Of a stretch of DNA of 8,053 nucleotides, positions 1 through 5,890 are shown in pieces (positions within the stretch are counted from its first letter, which is position 1; each line of letters begins with the position of its first letter). The translations under genes and the position numbers were made by a program. Source of the stretch: Cloacimonetes bacterium SCGC AAA252-N17. GTDB taxonomy: Bacteria > Cloacimonadota > Cloacimonadia > JGIOTU-2. The stretch covers positions 1 to 8,053 of the forward strand of contig ASNI01000089.1 of assembly GCA_000404785.1 (NCBI GenBank), read 5' to 3'. The notes beneath the pieces were generated by a model that was given only the letters and a program-made list of their open reading frames with translations, was not told the origin of the DNA and searched no databases.

Positions 1-456
1 AAAGCTGAGAAGAAGGCAAGTAGAGATTCCAGTGAAGGCATTATTCATGCATATATTCATCCAGGCGCAAAATTAGGTGTGCTGCTTGAACTGAGCTGTG
101 AGACGGATTTCGTGGCGCGAACTGATGACTTTAAGGAAATGGCAAACCAGATCGCAATGCACATTGCTGCGACAAATCCTATAGCAATCTCTGAAGACGA
201 TATTGATCCTAAAATTATTGAAGAAGAAAAAGAAATTTATAAAGAGCAAGCTCTTGCTGCCGGTAAACCGGAAAAGATCGTGGATAAGATCGTTGAAGGA
301 CGATTAAAAAAATATTATACTGAGAATTGTCTACTCGACCAACCGCTTGTAATGGATGAAGATATCACTATCAAAGAGCTTATTTCCAATGCAGTGTTGA
401 AGTTAGGTGAGAATATAACTATAAAAAGATTTGCCCGTTACCAGATAGGAAGTTAA
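1..456 (+). CDS. tsf: Elongation factor Ts, 5' end outside window
   Basis: EF-Ts is the cytoplasmic guanine-nucleotide exchange factor that regenerates EF-Tu-GTP from EF-Tu-GDP. The frame is open from base 1, and 151 residues are visible before TAA. The visible part begins KAEKKASRDSSEG, the conserved stretch after the N-terminal UBA-like domain. It contains the EF-Tu-contacting motif TDFV at visible residues 35-38 (within CETDFVAR), and ends with the typical GENITIKRFARY segment. By comparison with the family about 45 N-terminal residues are missing, which gives a short EF-Ts of roughly 200 residues, as in Thermus, rather than the longer E. coli form. An internal GTG at 79 is only a codon within the gene, not the start. 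The order tsf-pyrH-frr is the common bacterial one, so rpsB probably lies just upstream. Identity is secure; only the true start is unseen. Confidence 0.97.
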   Translation, partial: KAEKKASRDSSEGIIHAYIHPGAKLGVLLELSCETDFVARTDDFKEMANQIAMHIAATNPIAISEDDIDPKIIEEEKEIYKEQALAAGKPEKIVDKIVEGRLKKYYTENCLLDQPLVMDEDITIKELISNAVLKLGENITIKRFARYQIGS

Positions 457-457
457 C

Positions 458-1162
458 GTGAAATACAAGAGAATCCTGCTTAAGATCAGCGGAGAGGTGC
501 TACAGGGTCAGAAATCCTTTGGTATAGAAAATGAAGCTGTCACGCGGATTGTCAAAGAGCTGGTTGATCTTCATACAAAAGGTTTGGAAATTGGTATTGT
601 TATTGGCGGAGGTAACTTTTTCCGGGGAGCATCTTCTGCAATCGAGGGTATGAGACGTCCTGAAGCTGATGCCATCGGTATGCTTGCAACTGTACAAAAT
701 GCAATTGTGCTTCATGAAAAATTACGTGAATACCACGTGCTCTCTGAAATATTTACTGCAAAACCTGTCGCATCGATCGGTACTTGTTTCTCATCGGAAA
801 ATGCTCAGGCAGCACTTCGAGCAGGGAAAGTCGGTCTGTATGCAGGCGGTACAGGAAATCCTTATTTCACTACAGATACAGCAGCAGTTCTGCGAGCTCT
901 TGAAATCGAAGCAGATATCCTGTTCAAAGGAACAAAGGTTGATGGCGTCTATGACAGAGATCCTGTAAAATATCCCGAAGCCACGCTATTCGATACAATA
1001 TCTTACGCTGATTATATTGAATTAAATCTCAAAGTTATGGATCTTACAGCTATTTCACTGGCAAAAAATAATCATTTAAAAATTAAAGTGTTCAATATAA
1101 AAGAACTCGGAAATATTTCCAAAGCTGTTTTTGAAGATAATTTTGGAAGTATCATAGAGTAG
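458..1162 (+). CDS. pyrH: UMP kinase (uridylate kinase)
   Basis: PyrH phosphorylates UMP to UDP with ATP in cytoplasmic pyrimidine synthesis. It belongs to the amino-acid-kinase fold family and is hexameric in known members. The 234-residue length is normal. Family motifs appear in order: KISGE at 9-13, the glycine-rich GGGNFFRG at 50-57, ADAIGMLATVQNA at 70-82, GTGNPYFTTDTAA at 131-143, the KGTKVDGVYDRDP nucleotide-binding loop at 157-169, and MDLTA at 194-198. The start is GTG, one base after the tsf stop. An AGGA Shine-Dalgarno at 447-450 sits inside the end of tsf with a 7-base spacer, so translation is probably coupled to tsf. The next gene is frr after a 90-base gap. Nothing is missing or broken. 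Confidence 0.98.
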   Translation: MKYKRILLKISGEVLQGQKSFGIENEAVTRIVKELVDLHTKGLEIGIVIGGGNFFRGASSAIEGMRRPEADAIGMLATVQNAIVLHEKLREYHVLSEIFTAKPVASIGTCFSSENAQAALRAGKVGLYAGGTGNPYFTTDTAAVLRALEIEADILFKGTKVDGVYDRDPVKYPEATLFDTISYADYIELNLKVMDLTAISLAKNNHLKIKVFNIKELGNISKAVFEDNFGSIIE

Positions 1163-1199
1163 TACATTGGCGGTTAAGTTGCAAAACCCTGTATATAGT

Positions 1200-1252
1200 A
1201 TGAATAGTTATGCAGCACCGGAGGATAACAAGAGGAACAAGAGGAGTTAACA
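1200..1252 (+). promoter_or_regulatory. frr leader with three purine-rich SD-like sites and a possible 16-codon leader ORF
   Basis: The 90-base gap between pyrH and frr ends in a purine-rich tract with GGAGGA at 1220-1225, AGAGGA at 1231-1236 and GAGGAG at 1241-1246. The last lies 6 bases before the frr ATG and fixes that start. An ATG at 1200 opens 16 codons (MNSYAAPEDNKRNKRS) that stop at 1248-1250, two bases before frr, so ribosomes reading it would end beside the frr start. Whether this mini-ORF is translated is unknown; its own upstream SD is not convincing. Confidence 0.45.
1227..1244 (+). repeat. Perfect tandem duplication of a 9-base SD-containing unit
   Basis: AACAAGAGG occurs twice with no gap (1227-1235 and 1236-1244), followed by AG. 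Each copy carries a GAGG core, so the repeat duplicates the ribosome-binding sequence upstream of frr. The downstream copy is the one correctly spaced for the ATG at 1253. Confidence 0.8.
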
Positions 1253-1816
1253 ATGCAAGAATTAGAGTCGATCTACAAAGACACTCGCGATAAGATGGAT
1301 AAAACCATTGAAGCGCTTCGAAAAGAACTCATGAAAATTCGAACCGGTAAAGCGAATATTTCACTTCTCGATGATATTTCAGTAGATTATTATGGACAGC
1401 CCTCTCCTCTCAATCATGTGGGAACGATTTCTGTACCCGAAGCTCGGCTGATACTCATCAATCCGTGGGAAAAGAACATGCTGCAAATTATCGAAAAAGC
1501 GATACTTGCTTCTGATCTCGGCATCACTCCGCAAAATGACGGCAATGTGATCAGACTTGCTTTTCCACCTCTTACTGAAGATAGAAGAAAAGATCTTGGC
1601 AAGTTGGTGAAGAAGCATGGAGAAGAAGCAAAGATATCAGTTCGAAATATTCGAAGAACTGCCAATGATGATATCAAAAAACTCGAAAAAGACAGTATCA
1701 TCTCTGAAGATAATTCCAAAGATGGTCTGGATGAAATTCAAGAAATTACCGATGAATTTACAAAAAAGATAGACGAAATTGTCGATCATAAAGATAAAGA
1801 AATTATGGAGATTTAA
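1253..1816 (+). CDS. frr: Ribosome recycling factor
   Basis: RRF works with EF-G after termination to split the 70S ribosome and release mRNA and tRNA. The 187-residue length is typical. The sequence has the two-domain RRF pattern. Domain I starts with a long helix containing KIRTGKAN (residues 28-35) and is completed by the C-terminal helices. The inserted beta domain (about 36-106) includes DYYGQPSPLNHVGTISVPE and PPLTEDRRKDL (105-115). The signature VRNIRR follows at 130-135. The ATG at 1253 is supported by GAGGAG six bases upstream and by the N-terminal alignment. It follows pyrH as in most bacteria, and the next gene, a ferredoxin, starts 6 bases after its stop. No irregularity in the protein. 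Confidence 0.98.
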   Translation: MQELESIYKDTRDKMDKTIEALRKELMKIRTGKANISLLDDISVDYYGQPSPLNHVGTISVPEARLILINPWEKNMLQIIEKAILASDLGITPQNDGNVIRLAFPPLTEDRRKDLGKLVKKHGEEAKISVRNIRRTANDDIKKLEKDSIISEDNSKDGLDEIQEITDEFTKKIDEIVDHKDKEIMEI

Positions 1817-1822
1817 AGTATT

Positions 1823-2002
1823 ATGAGCTTTATTATAACCTCTGATTGTATTAAATGCGGCGCCTGTATAGAAGTATGCCCGGAAAAGGCAATAGTCGAA
1901 GACGAAACACAATACATAATCACCGATGATTGTATAGAGTGCGGACTGTGCCTGAAAGAATGCCCTCTCGATGCCATCAAAGCTAACAATAACAATAAAT
2001 AA
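1823..2002 (+). CDS. Small 2x[4Fe-4S] ferredoxin, 59 residues
   Basis: This gene encodes a clostridial-type bacterial ferredoxin, a soluble low-potential one-electron carrier. Two complete CxxCxxCxxxCP motifs are visible: C9, C12, C15, C19-P20 and C37, C40, C43, C47-P48. In this family each cluster is held by three cysteines of one motif and the fourth of the other. The 59-residue length and the short linker match the clostridial fold, with no extra domain. The protein ends in an Asn-rich tail (ANNNNK). The ATG lies 6 bases after the frr stop. A GGAG at 1807-1810 is 12 bases upstream, which is rather far, so translation may be coupled to frr. The DUF2723 gene starts 4 bases after the stop. 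Redox partners cannot be read from this window. It could also be an assembly or maturation ferredoxin rather than a metabolic carrier. Confidence 0.93.
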   Translation: MSFIITSDCIKCGACIEVCPEKAIVEDETQYIITDDCIECGLCLKECPLDAIKANNNNK

Positions 2003-2006
2003 TACT

Positions 2007-4628
2007 ATGAACTTTGAAAATAAGTGCACTATCGACAGGCGAACAAATGCCATAATCGGACTGGTTGTTTTTCTGTCTGTTTTTATTATCTATTATATCA
2101 CAAAACCTGTGTCACTATCATTTTGGGATTGCGGCGAGTATATTTCATGCAGCTCAATTCTTGGTGTTCCACATCCTCCGGGAAATCCATTTTATATACT
2201 ACTCGGAAAATTCTTTACTCTTCTACCGATAGGACTTTCACATGCTCAGGCAGTAAGTCTGCTGTCAATTTTCTTTAGCTGTTTTGCCTCTCTTTTTGTC
2301 TATCTCTCTATTGTGAAGCTTGTTGCAATCTGGGAAACCAAACAGATATATGCATATATTGCGGGAGTTTTTGGTGCGCTCTTTATCGCTTTTTCACAAG
2401 AATTCTGGTTAAATGCTATCGAAGCGGAGGTATATGGAGGATTATCATTCTTCATTGCACTTATAATATGGCTCACGCTGATCTGGACTGAAAAGCAAAA
2501 GAACTTCAATCATCAGAATATATTACTGCTCATCGTGTATCTATTCTTTCTCGGATTCAGCGTGCACCAGACAACGTTGCAAATCGCACCGGCAGTATTA
2601 CTGATCGTAGTTCTCCCATTATTGAAATTTGATAAGAATTTCTATAAGAAACTTGCGATCTTCGTGGTCATAGGACTTGCTCTTTACTATATTTTCTATC
2701 TTATTGGAACCGGATTCGGGCAGGGCAGTCTGGGAAAATATATCTTTGCACTTTTTGTAATAGGTGTGTTGATATATTATCTTAGAGATTACGTGCAGCC
2801 GCAAGTGTGGTTCTTTGCGCTGTTGATGGTTATTCTCGGGCTGAGCACACACCTCATCCTTCCAATACGTGCAGCAGCAGATCCTTTTATTAATGAGGGT
2901 GATCCTTCAACTATGCAGCGTTTCATGGATTATGTATTCCGAAAACAGTATGGACCGACCAGTTTCTTTGTTCGACGTGCTCCGATTTTCATGCAGCTGG
3001 ACTTTCATTTCCTAAGGTATTTCAGCTGGCAGTTCTTTGACGCCCAGGTCATCAGTAATTTCCTGAATGTATCAAAACAGTTCATACATACGATTTTCCA
3101 ATTTATTGTTGTTGCACTTGGTTTGACTGGTTTTTACTATCAATTCAAAAAGAGCAAGCGCTCATTCATTTACCTTGCGTCATTCTTTTTAATGGCAAGC
3201 ATTGCTATGATACTTGTGATGAATCTCTCGTCTGCAGAAGTTCGCGACAGACCGTACTTTTTCATCACTGCTTATATGTTATGGGTTTTCTGGATGGGCA
3301 TTGGAGCAATGGGAATTGTGCGATATCTAAGAAAGAGATCGAAGATACTTTCGATCATTGCACTTTGTCTTCTTGCAGCGCTTCCCATTATAAATATGGT
3401 TTCTCATTATCATAAAAATGACAGAAGCCAGGAACTTCTTTCACTCGAGTACGGTACCAATTTCTTAAATGGACTTGATAAAAATGCCATAATTTTCACG
3501 AATGGTGATAATGATACCTTCCCACTCTGGTACTCCCAGGCAGTTTATGATCCTAATGCAGAAGAATATTTTCTTGAGGAAGATACACTTCTCTTCGGAG
3601 AGATCAAAGGATTCTCAATTTCAGATAAGGAAGATATTCCAAGAAAAACTCAGACCAAACTGAACGAAGCTTATTTAGCTAAAAAGGATCTTGGTGGAAT
3701 TCGCAAAGATGTTTCTATTGCAAATTTGAGTCTTCTCAACACGCCGTGGTACATAAAACAACTTCGCGATTTTGAGGGCATTGAGATAAATTTATCTGAT
3801 AAACAGATTGATGCGCTTCATCCTATCCAGCTTGCCAATGAAGCGAACTTCAGGGTCGGCGATATAAAGCTCACTTTTCCAAAAGACAAACAGCTCTTCG
3901 TCAAAGATCAGATGGTTTTGCAGATCATAAAAGATAACTATGGTAAACGACCAATATACTTTGCGGTTACAGTCGCAGACCGTGTAAGTTTCGATGAATA
4001 TCTTCAAAGCGAAGGTATGGCGGACAGATTGGTCTCTACAAAAGCAAAATACCAGATTAATGCACCCCGACTCAACCATAATATTGAAAATGTGTTTGAA
4101 TATAACTCCATTTACAATGAAGATCTCTACAAAGACGAGAACATGAAGCGACTAATAAACAACTATGGCGCCGATTTCATGCGGATGTCCACAACCTTCT
4201 ATCAGAATGAAGATTATGAAAATGCAGTGAAGTATCTTAACAAGGCAATGGATTTTGTGCATGAGAAAGACAGATATCTGCCGAGTCTTGCAAATCTTTA
4301 TTATGAAATGGGATTGTACGACAGCGCCTTGAATGTGATCGAACCACTTCTGCAAAAGAGTCCTGAAGATCCACAACTCGTGTATCTCCAAATTGAATTT
4401 CTTGTAAAAAATGAGGATATTGCAACTGCCCTTAACACTCTGGAAGATTTTATTATGAAACATACTGATCAGCAATATTTCCTCAACCGCTATTTGAATA
4501 TTGTGAGAAGCAATACCGATTATGCTGAAAGAGCTGTCAACTACATGGATGAACTGATCAAACAGCATCCGAAAAATAAATCCTTCCAGCAGTTTAAGTT
4601 ACAGATCGAAGATATTAACAAAAAATAA
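2007..4628 (+). CDS. DUF2723 polytopic membrane protein with C-terminal TPRs, probable GT-C glycosyltransferase
   Basis: This 873-residue protein has many hydrophobic segments from about 13 to 465, followed by a large non-membrane region and TPR-like helices from about 721 to 873. DUF2723 signatures seen are SFWDCGEY (38-45), HPPGNP (56-61), EVRDRPYFF (411-419) and TNGDNDTFPLWY (498-509). In GT-C enzymes acidic residues in the first outer loop are catalytic, so D41 and E44 are the candidates here. DUF2723 also occurs in vertebrate TMEM260, reported as a protein O-mannosyltransferase. Family members are common in Bacteroidota and relatives and are thought to use lipid-linked sugars to glycosylate exported proteins. 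The substrate here is unknown. I chose the ATG at 2007, 4 bases after the ferredoxin stop. An in-frame ATG at 1971 would add 12 residues and overlap the ferredoxin by 32 bases. Neither start has a clear SD. The gene is probably cotranscribed with frr and the ferredoxin. Confidence 0.9.
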   Translation: MNFENKCTIDRRTNAIIGLVVFLSVFIIYYITKPVSLSFWDCGEYISCSSILGVPHPPGNPFYILLGKFFTLLPIGLSHAQAVSLLSIFFSCFASLFVYLSIVKLVAIWETKQIYAYIAGVFGALFIAFSQEFWLNAIEAEVYGGLSFFIALIIWLTLIWTEKQKNFNHQNILLLIVYLFFLGFSVHQTTLQIAPAVLLIVVLPLLKFDKNFYKKLAIFVVIGLALYYIFYLIGTGFGQGSLGKYIFALFVIGVLIYYLRDYVQPQVWFFALLMVILGLSTHLILPIRAAADPFINEGDPSTMQRFMDYVFRKQYGPTSFFVRRAPIFMQLDFHFLRYFSWQFFDAQVISNFLNVSKQFIHTIFQFIVVALGLTGFYYQFKKSKRSFIYLASFFLMASIAMILVMNLSSAEVRDRPYFFITAYMLWVFWMGIGAMGIVRYLRKRSKILSIIALCLLAALPIINMVSHYHKNDRSQELLSLEYGTNFLNGLDKNAIIFTNGDNDTFPLWYSQAVYDPNAEEYFLEEDTLLFGEIKGFSISDKEDIPRKTQTKLNEAYLAKKDLGGIRKDVSIANLSLLNTPWYIKQLRDFEGIEINLSDKQIDALHPIQLANEANFRVGDIKLTFPKDKQLFVKDQMVLQIIKDNYGKRPIYFAVTVADRVSFDEYLQSEGMADRLVSTKAKYQINAPRLNHNIENVFEYNSIYNEDLYKDENMKRLINNYGADFMRMSTTFYQNEDYENAVKYLNKAMDFVHEKDRYLPSLANLYYEMGLYDSALNVIEPLLQKSPEDPQLVYLQIEFLVKNEDIATALNTLEDFIMKHTDQQYFLNRYLNIVRSNTDYAERAVNYMDELIKQHPKNKSFQQFKLQIEDINKK

Positions 4629-4667
4629 TAAGGATTTTATAAATAGGGGAGTATTAACTAAGCTTTG

Positions 4668-4683
4668 TTTGGTATACACCAAA
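4668..4683. terminator. Hairpin between convergent genes, possible bidirectional terminator without U-tract
   Basis: TTTGGT-ATAC-ACCAAA forms a 6-bp stem with a 4-base loop, 40 bases after the DUF2723 stop. An alternative pairing, GCTTTG (4662-4667) with CAAAGC (4680-4685), uses the same bases. It lies in the 127-base gap between convergent genes, where a terminator for both strands is expected. No T-run follows directly on either strand (the nearest is T6 at 4718-4723), so this is not a classical intrinsic terminator. Confidence 0.35.
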
Positions 4684-4755
4684 GCGCCTGCGTCAATTTA
4701 ATGCAATTGTAATATGATTTTTTAAAGATTATTTCAATTCAGCATACAATATAAA

Positions 4756-5262
4756 TTAAGTATTTTTCTTTTCAATTAATTCTCTCAAGAGTGTTGCTGT
4801 TTCTCTCGTATTATGTTCGATTTCTAAATTTGCTAATACTAAATGTCCCATAAACAAGAGAGGTAGACCGAGTGGAATGAATATTATTGTAATTATCAAT
4901 ACCCAACCAATGAAATTCCCAAATCTTACTAATCCCCTTATTGTTTTATGTCTCTTTCGTATCAAAACCTCTGTTTCTTGGTATTCTGATATTTCTTCAT
5001 CACTTTCTGATGACTTCTCACTTTCAACAACTTTTTCAAGACTTGCTCCACATTTAGGGCATGTCATATCTTCTTCAGCTACAATTACTCCACAATTTGG
5101 GCATTTACAAATATCTTTATCTGATTTTTCTTTGATCTTTATTGCATTTTCTGGTACAGTCATTCCCTTTCCACATTTTTTACAAATTATTGCATCACCA
5201 ACTTTTGCATATGTAATAATAATTTCTTCATTACAATTGTTGCAATTAAACTTTAGTGCCAT
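4756..5262 (-). CDS. Double zinc-ribbon protein with C-terminal membrane segment
   Basis: This 168-residue protein is not assignable to a named gene. It has two four-cysteine zinc ribbons: C7/C10 with C27/C30 (ending in a CKKCGKGMTVP knuckle) and C54/C57 with C68/C71 (CPNC and CPKC). An acidic, serine-rich linker (about 77-98) and a basic patch (RKRHKTIRG, 102-110) come next. One long or two short hydrophobic segments follow at about 115-147, then a charged, probably helical tail. The arrangement suggests a cytoplasmic zinc-ribbon head anchored in the inner membrane, perhaps contacting a protein or nucleic acid; this is inference. The start is firm, with AAGGAG at 5269-5274 six bases before the ATG. 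It runs opposite to the flanking core genes, is convergent with the DUF2723 gene, and lies 117 bases downstream of hicB on the same strand. Base composition looks more AT-rich than the neighbouring core genes. Confidence 0.8.
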   Translation of the reverse strand: MALKFNCNNCNEEIIITYAKVGDAIICKKCGKGMTVPENAIKIKEKSDKDICKCPNCGVIVAEEDMTCPKCGASLEKVVESEKSSESDEEISEYQETEVLIRKRHKTIRGLVRFGNFIGWVLIITIIFIPLGLPLLFMGHLVLANLEIEHNTRETATLLRELIEKKNT

Positions 5263-5311
5263 GATGTACTCCTTGATTTTGTTTTTTTAAGAAACCAAAT
5301 TTAATAACTAA

Positions 5312-5375
5312 AGAAGCATATGCTTCTACATTCATTCCTATTATCTTCTGTCGTCTCTCTAAATTTTGTAGAAGC
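5312..5375 (-). promoter_or_regulatory. Overlapping inverted repeats in the leader of the zinc-ribbon gene
   Basis: Read on the minus strand, three segments follow each other: A, GCTTCTACA (5375-5367); B, TGTAGAAGC (5330-5322); and C, GCTTCT (5317-5312). B pairs perfectly with A (9 bp, 36-base loop), or its AGAAGC part pairs with C (6 bp, ATAT loop; as DNA a perfect 16-bp palindrome, 5312-5327). The two pairings exclude each other. TTTAGTTATT follows C, a weak U-rich stretch. It could be an attenuator, the terminator of hicB, or a protein operator. The bases are certain; the function is a guess. Confidence 0.45.
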
Positions 5376-5379
5376 GGTT

Positions 5380-5586
5380 TTAAAAAGTGAAGTCAGAAAA
5401 TTTTTCATTACAACCGCGAAACGCATCTTCTCTACGGTCTTCAAGAATTAAAGTAATTGCTTCAGAAAGATTTTGTTTACATTCTTCAATAGTTCGCCCT
5501 TGACCATTTGCTCCTGGAATTTCTGGGCAATATGCAATATACCAATTTTCGTCTTTTTCAATTATTGCTGTAAACTCGTTGTGCAT
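5380..5586 (-). CDS. hicB: HicB-family antitoxin-like protein, without an adjacent hicA
   Basis: This 68-residue protein has the HicB partial RNase-H-like fold pattern: strand FTAIIEKD (5-12), then WYIAYCPEIPGANGQG (15-30), then helix TIEECKQNLSEAITLILEDRRE (32-53). HicB antitoxins neutralise HicA, an mRNA-cleaving toxin with a dsRBD-like fold. In this small class hicA normally follows hicB directly. Here only 117 bases separate the hicB stop from the next gene, too few for a hicA of about 60 codons or more, and I see no HicA-like sequence on either side. There is no added DNA-binding domain. The C-terminal end after EDRRED (AFRGCNEKFSDFTF) looks less typical than the rest and may reflect decay. 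The ATG is preceded by AAAAGGAA at 5593-5600. It may be a solitary antitoxin, a remnant of a lost pair, or a stand-alone HicB-like regulator. Confidence 0.85.
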   Translation of the reverse strand: MHNEFTAIIEKDENWYIAYCPEIPGANGQGRTIEECKQNLSEAITLILEDRREDAFRGCNEKFSDFTF

Positions 5587-5768
5587 ATTAAATTCCTTTT
5601 TATTATAATAAAAATTATGTTTTGGACTGACCTAACCAATGATTCTAAAACGCATTCTAATATATATTAAACTGAAAAAATCATTATATAATAACCTATT
5701 TTGAAATTAACACACTATAAAACAAATTCCTATCTAAGAAATTGGCTTTTACGAATTATTTCATTACT

Positions 5769-5785
5769 AAATCTTTTAAAGATTT
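5769..5785. repeat. Inverted repeat AAATCTTT-T-AAAGATTT
   Basis: Perfect 8-base arms flank a single central T. The site lies upstream of the candidate secA promoter and could be an operator. It is AT-rich, so chance is a serious alternative. Its TTTTAAAGATT part also occurs at 4720-4730. Confidence 0.35.
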
Positions 5786-5819
5786 CCTCAAAAGTATTGT
5801 CAAATTTTTTATAATAATT

Positions 5820-5828
5820 TGCTATAAA
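5820..5828 (+). promoter_or_regulatory. Candidate extended -10 promoter for secA
   Basis: TG-C-TATAAA matches the extended -10 pattern TGnTATAAT with one mismatch. A -35-like TTGTCA at 5797-5802 is 20 bases upstream of the hexamer, too far to be ideal, but extended -10 promoters depend less on a -35. Transcription would begin near 5835 and the mRNA would open with the hairpin at 5842-5861. Confidence 0.35.
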
Positions 5829-5841
5829 TATTGACGTAAAA

Positions 5842-5861
5842 CCCAGTTGAAAATTACTGGG
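5842..5861 (+). promoter_or_regulatory. Hairpin in the secA leader
   Basis: CCCAGT (5842-5847) pairs with ACTGGG (5856-5861) around the loop TGAAAATT. The stem can be lengthened by AAA/TTT pairs if one C is bulged. It ends 29 bases before the secA ATG. Only a short T-run follows on either strand (CTTTC on plus, TTTTA on minus). It may be a leader regulatory or stability element for secA, or the terminator of something transcribed from the right. Confidence 0.45.
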
Positions 5862-5890
5862 CTTTCAATTAATAAGAAGTTAAAGTTAAT

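Larger units (their letters stand above)
5587..5890. other. AT-rich intergenic region between divergent hicB and secA
   Basis: These 304 bases hold no credible gene on either strand; only very short frames such as a 21-codon ATG at 5639 exist. The region must contain the 5' signals of both hicB (minus) and secA (plus). TATAAT-like boxes occur on both strands (for example 5602-5607 minus and 5687-5692 plus) but lack good -35 partners, and in such AT-rich DNA they mean little. The features that stand out, an inverted repeat, an extended -10 and a hairpin, are listed separately. Confidence 0.6.

Noticed and set aside
1167..1199. Promoter for frr (TTGGCG with TATATA or TATAGT)
   Set aside because: Spacers of 19-21 bases and weak hexamers; frr is more simply expressed from the tsf-pyrH transcript.
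1971..2006. Upstream ATG at 1971 as the start of the DUF2723 protein
   Set aside because: It would overlap the ferredoxin by 32 bases. The ATG at 2007 is spaced like other genes in this run, and the extra 12 residues add no recognised motif.
1637..2053. Minus-strand frame of 138 codons opposite frr, the ferredoxin and the DUF2723 start
   Set aside because: It lies opposite genes with clear family motifs and has no recognisable domain; it is a shadow frame.
4152..4568. Minus-strand frame of 138 codons opposite the TPR region
   Set aside because: It is antisense to a well-supported coding region, with no recognisable domain or start signal.
4877..5290. Plus-strand frame of 137 codons opposite the zinc-ribbon gene
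   Set aside because: The minus frame has two complete zinc ribbons and a strong SD; the plus frame has no recognisable motif.
5240..5335. 29-codon minus-strand frame (starts MNVEAYASLVIKFG) overlapping the zinc-ribbon start
   Set aside because: It is very short, has no family likeness and runs through the leader palindrome and the SD of the real gene.
5602..5607. TATAAT on the minus strand as the hicB promoter
   Set aside because: No reasonable -35 lies at 16-19 bases, and transcription would start inside the SD region.
5639..5704. 21-codon plus-strand frame in the hicB-secA gap
   Set aside because: It is lysine- and isoleucine-rich as expected of random AT-rich DNA, without an SD.
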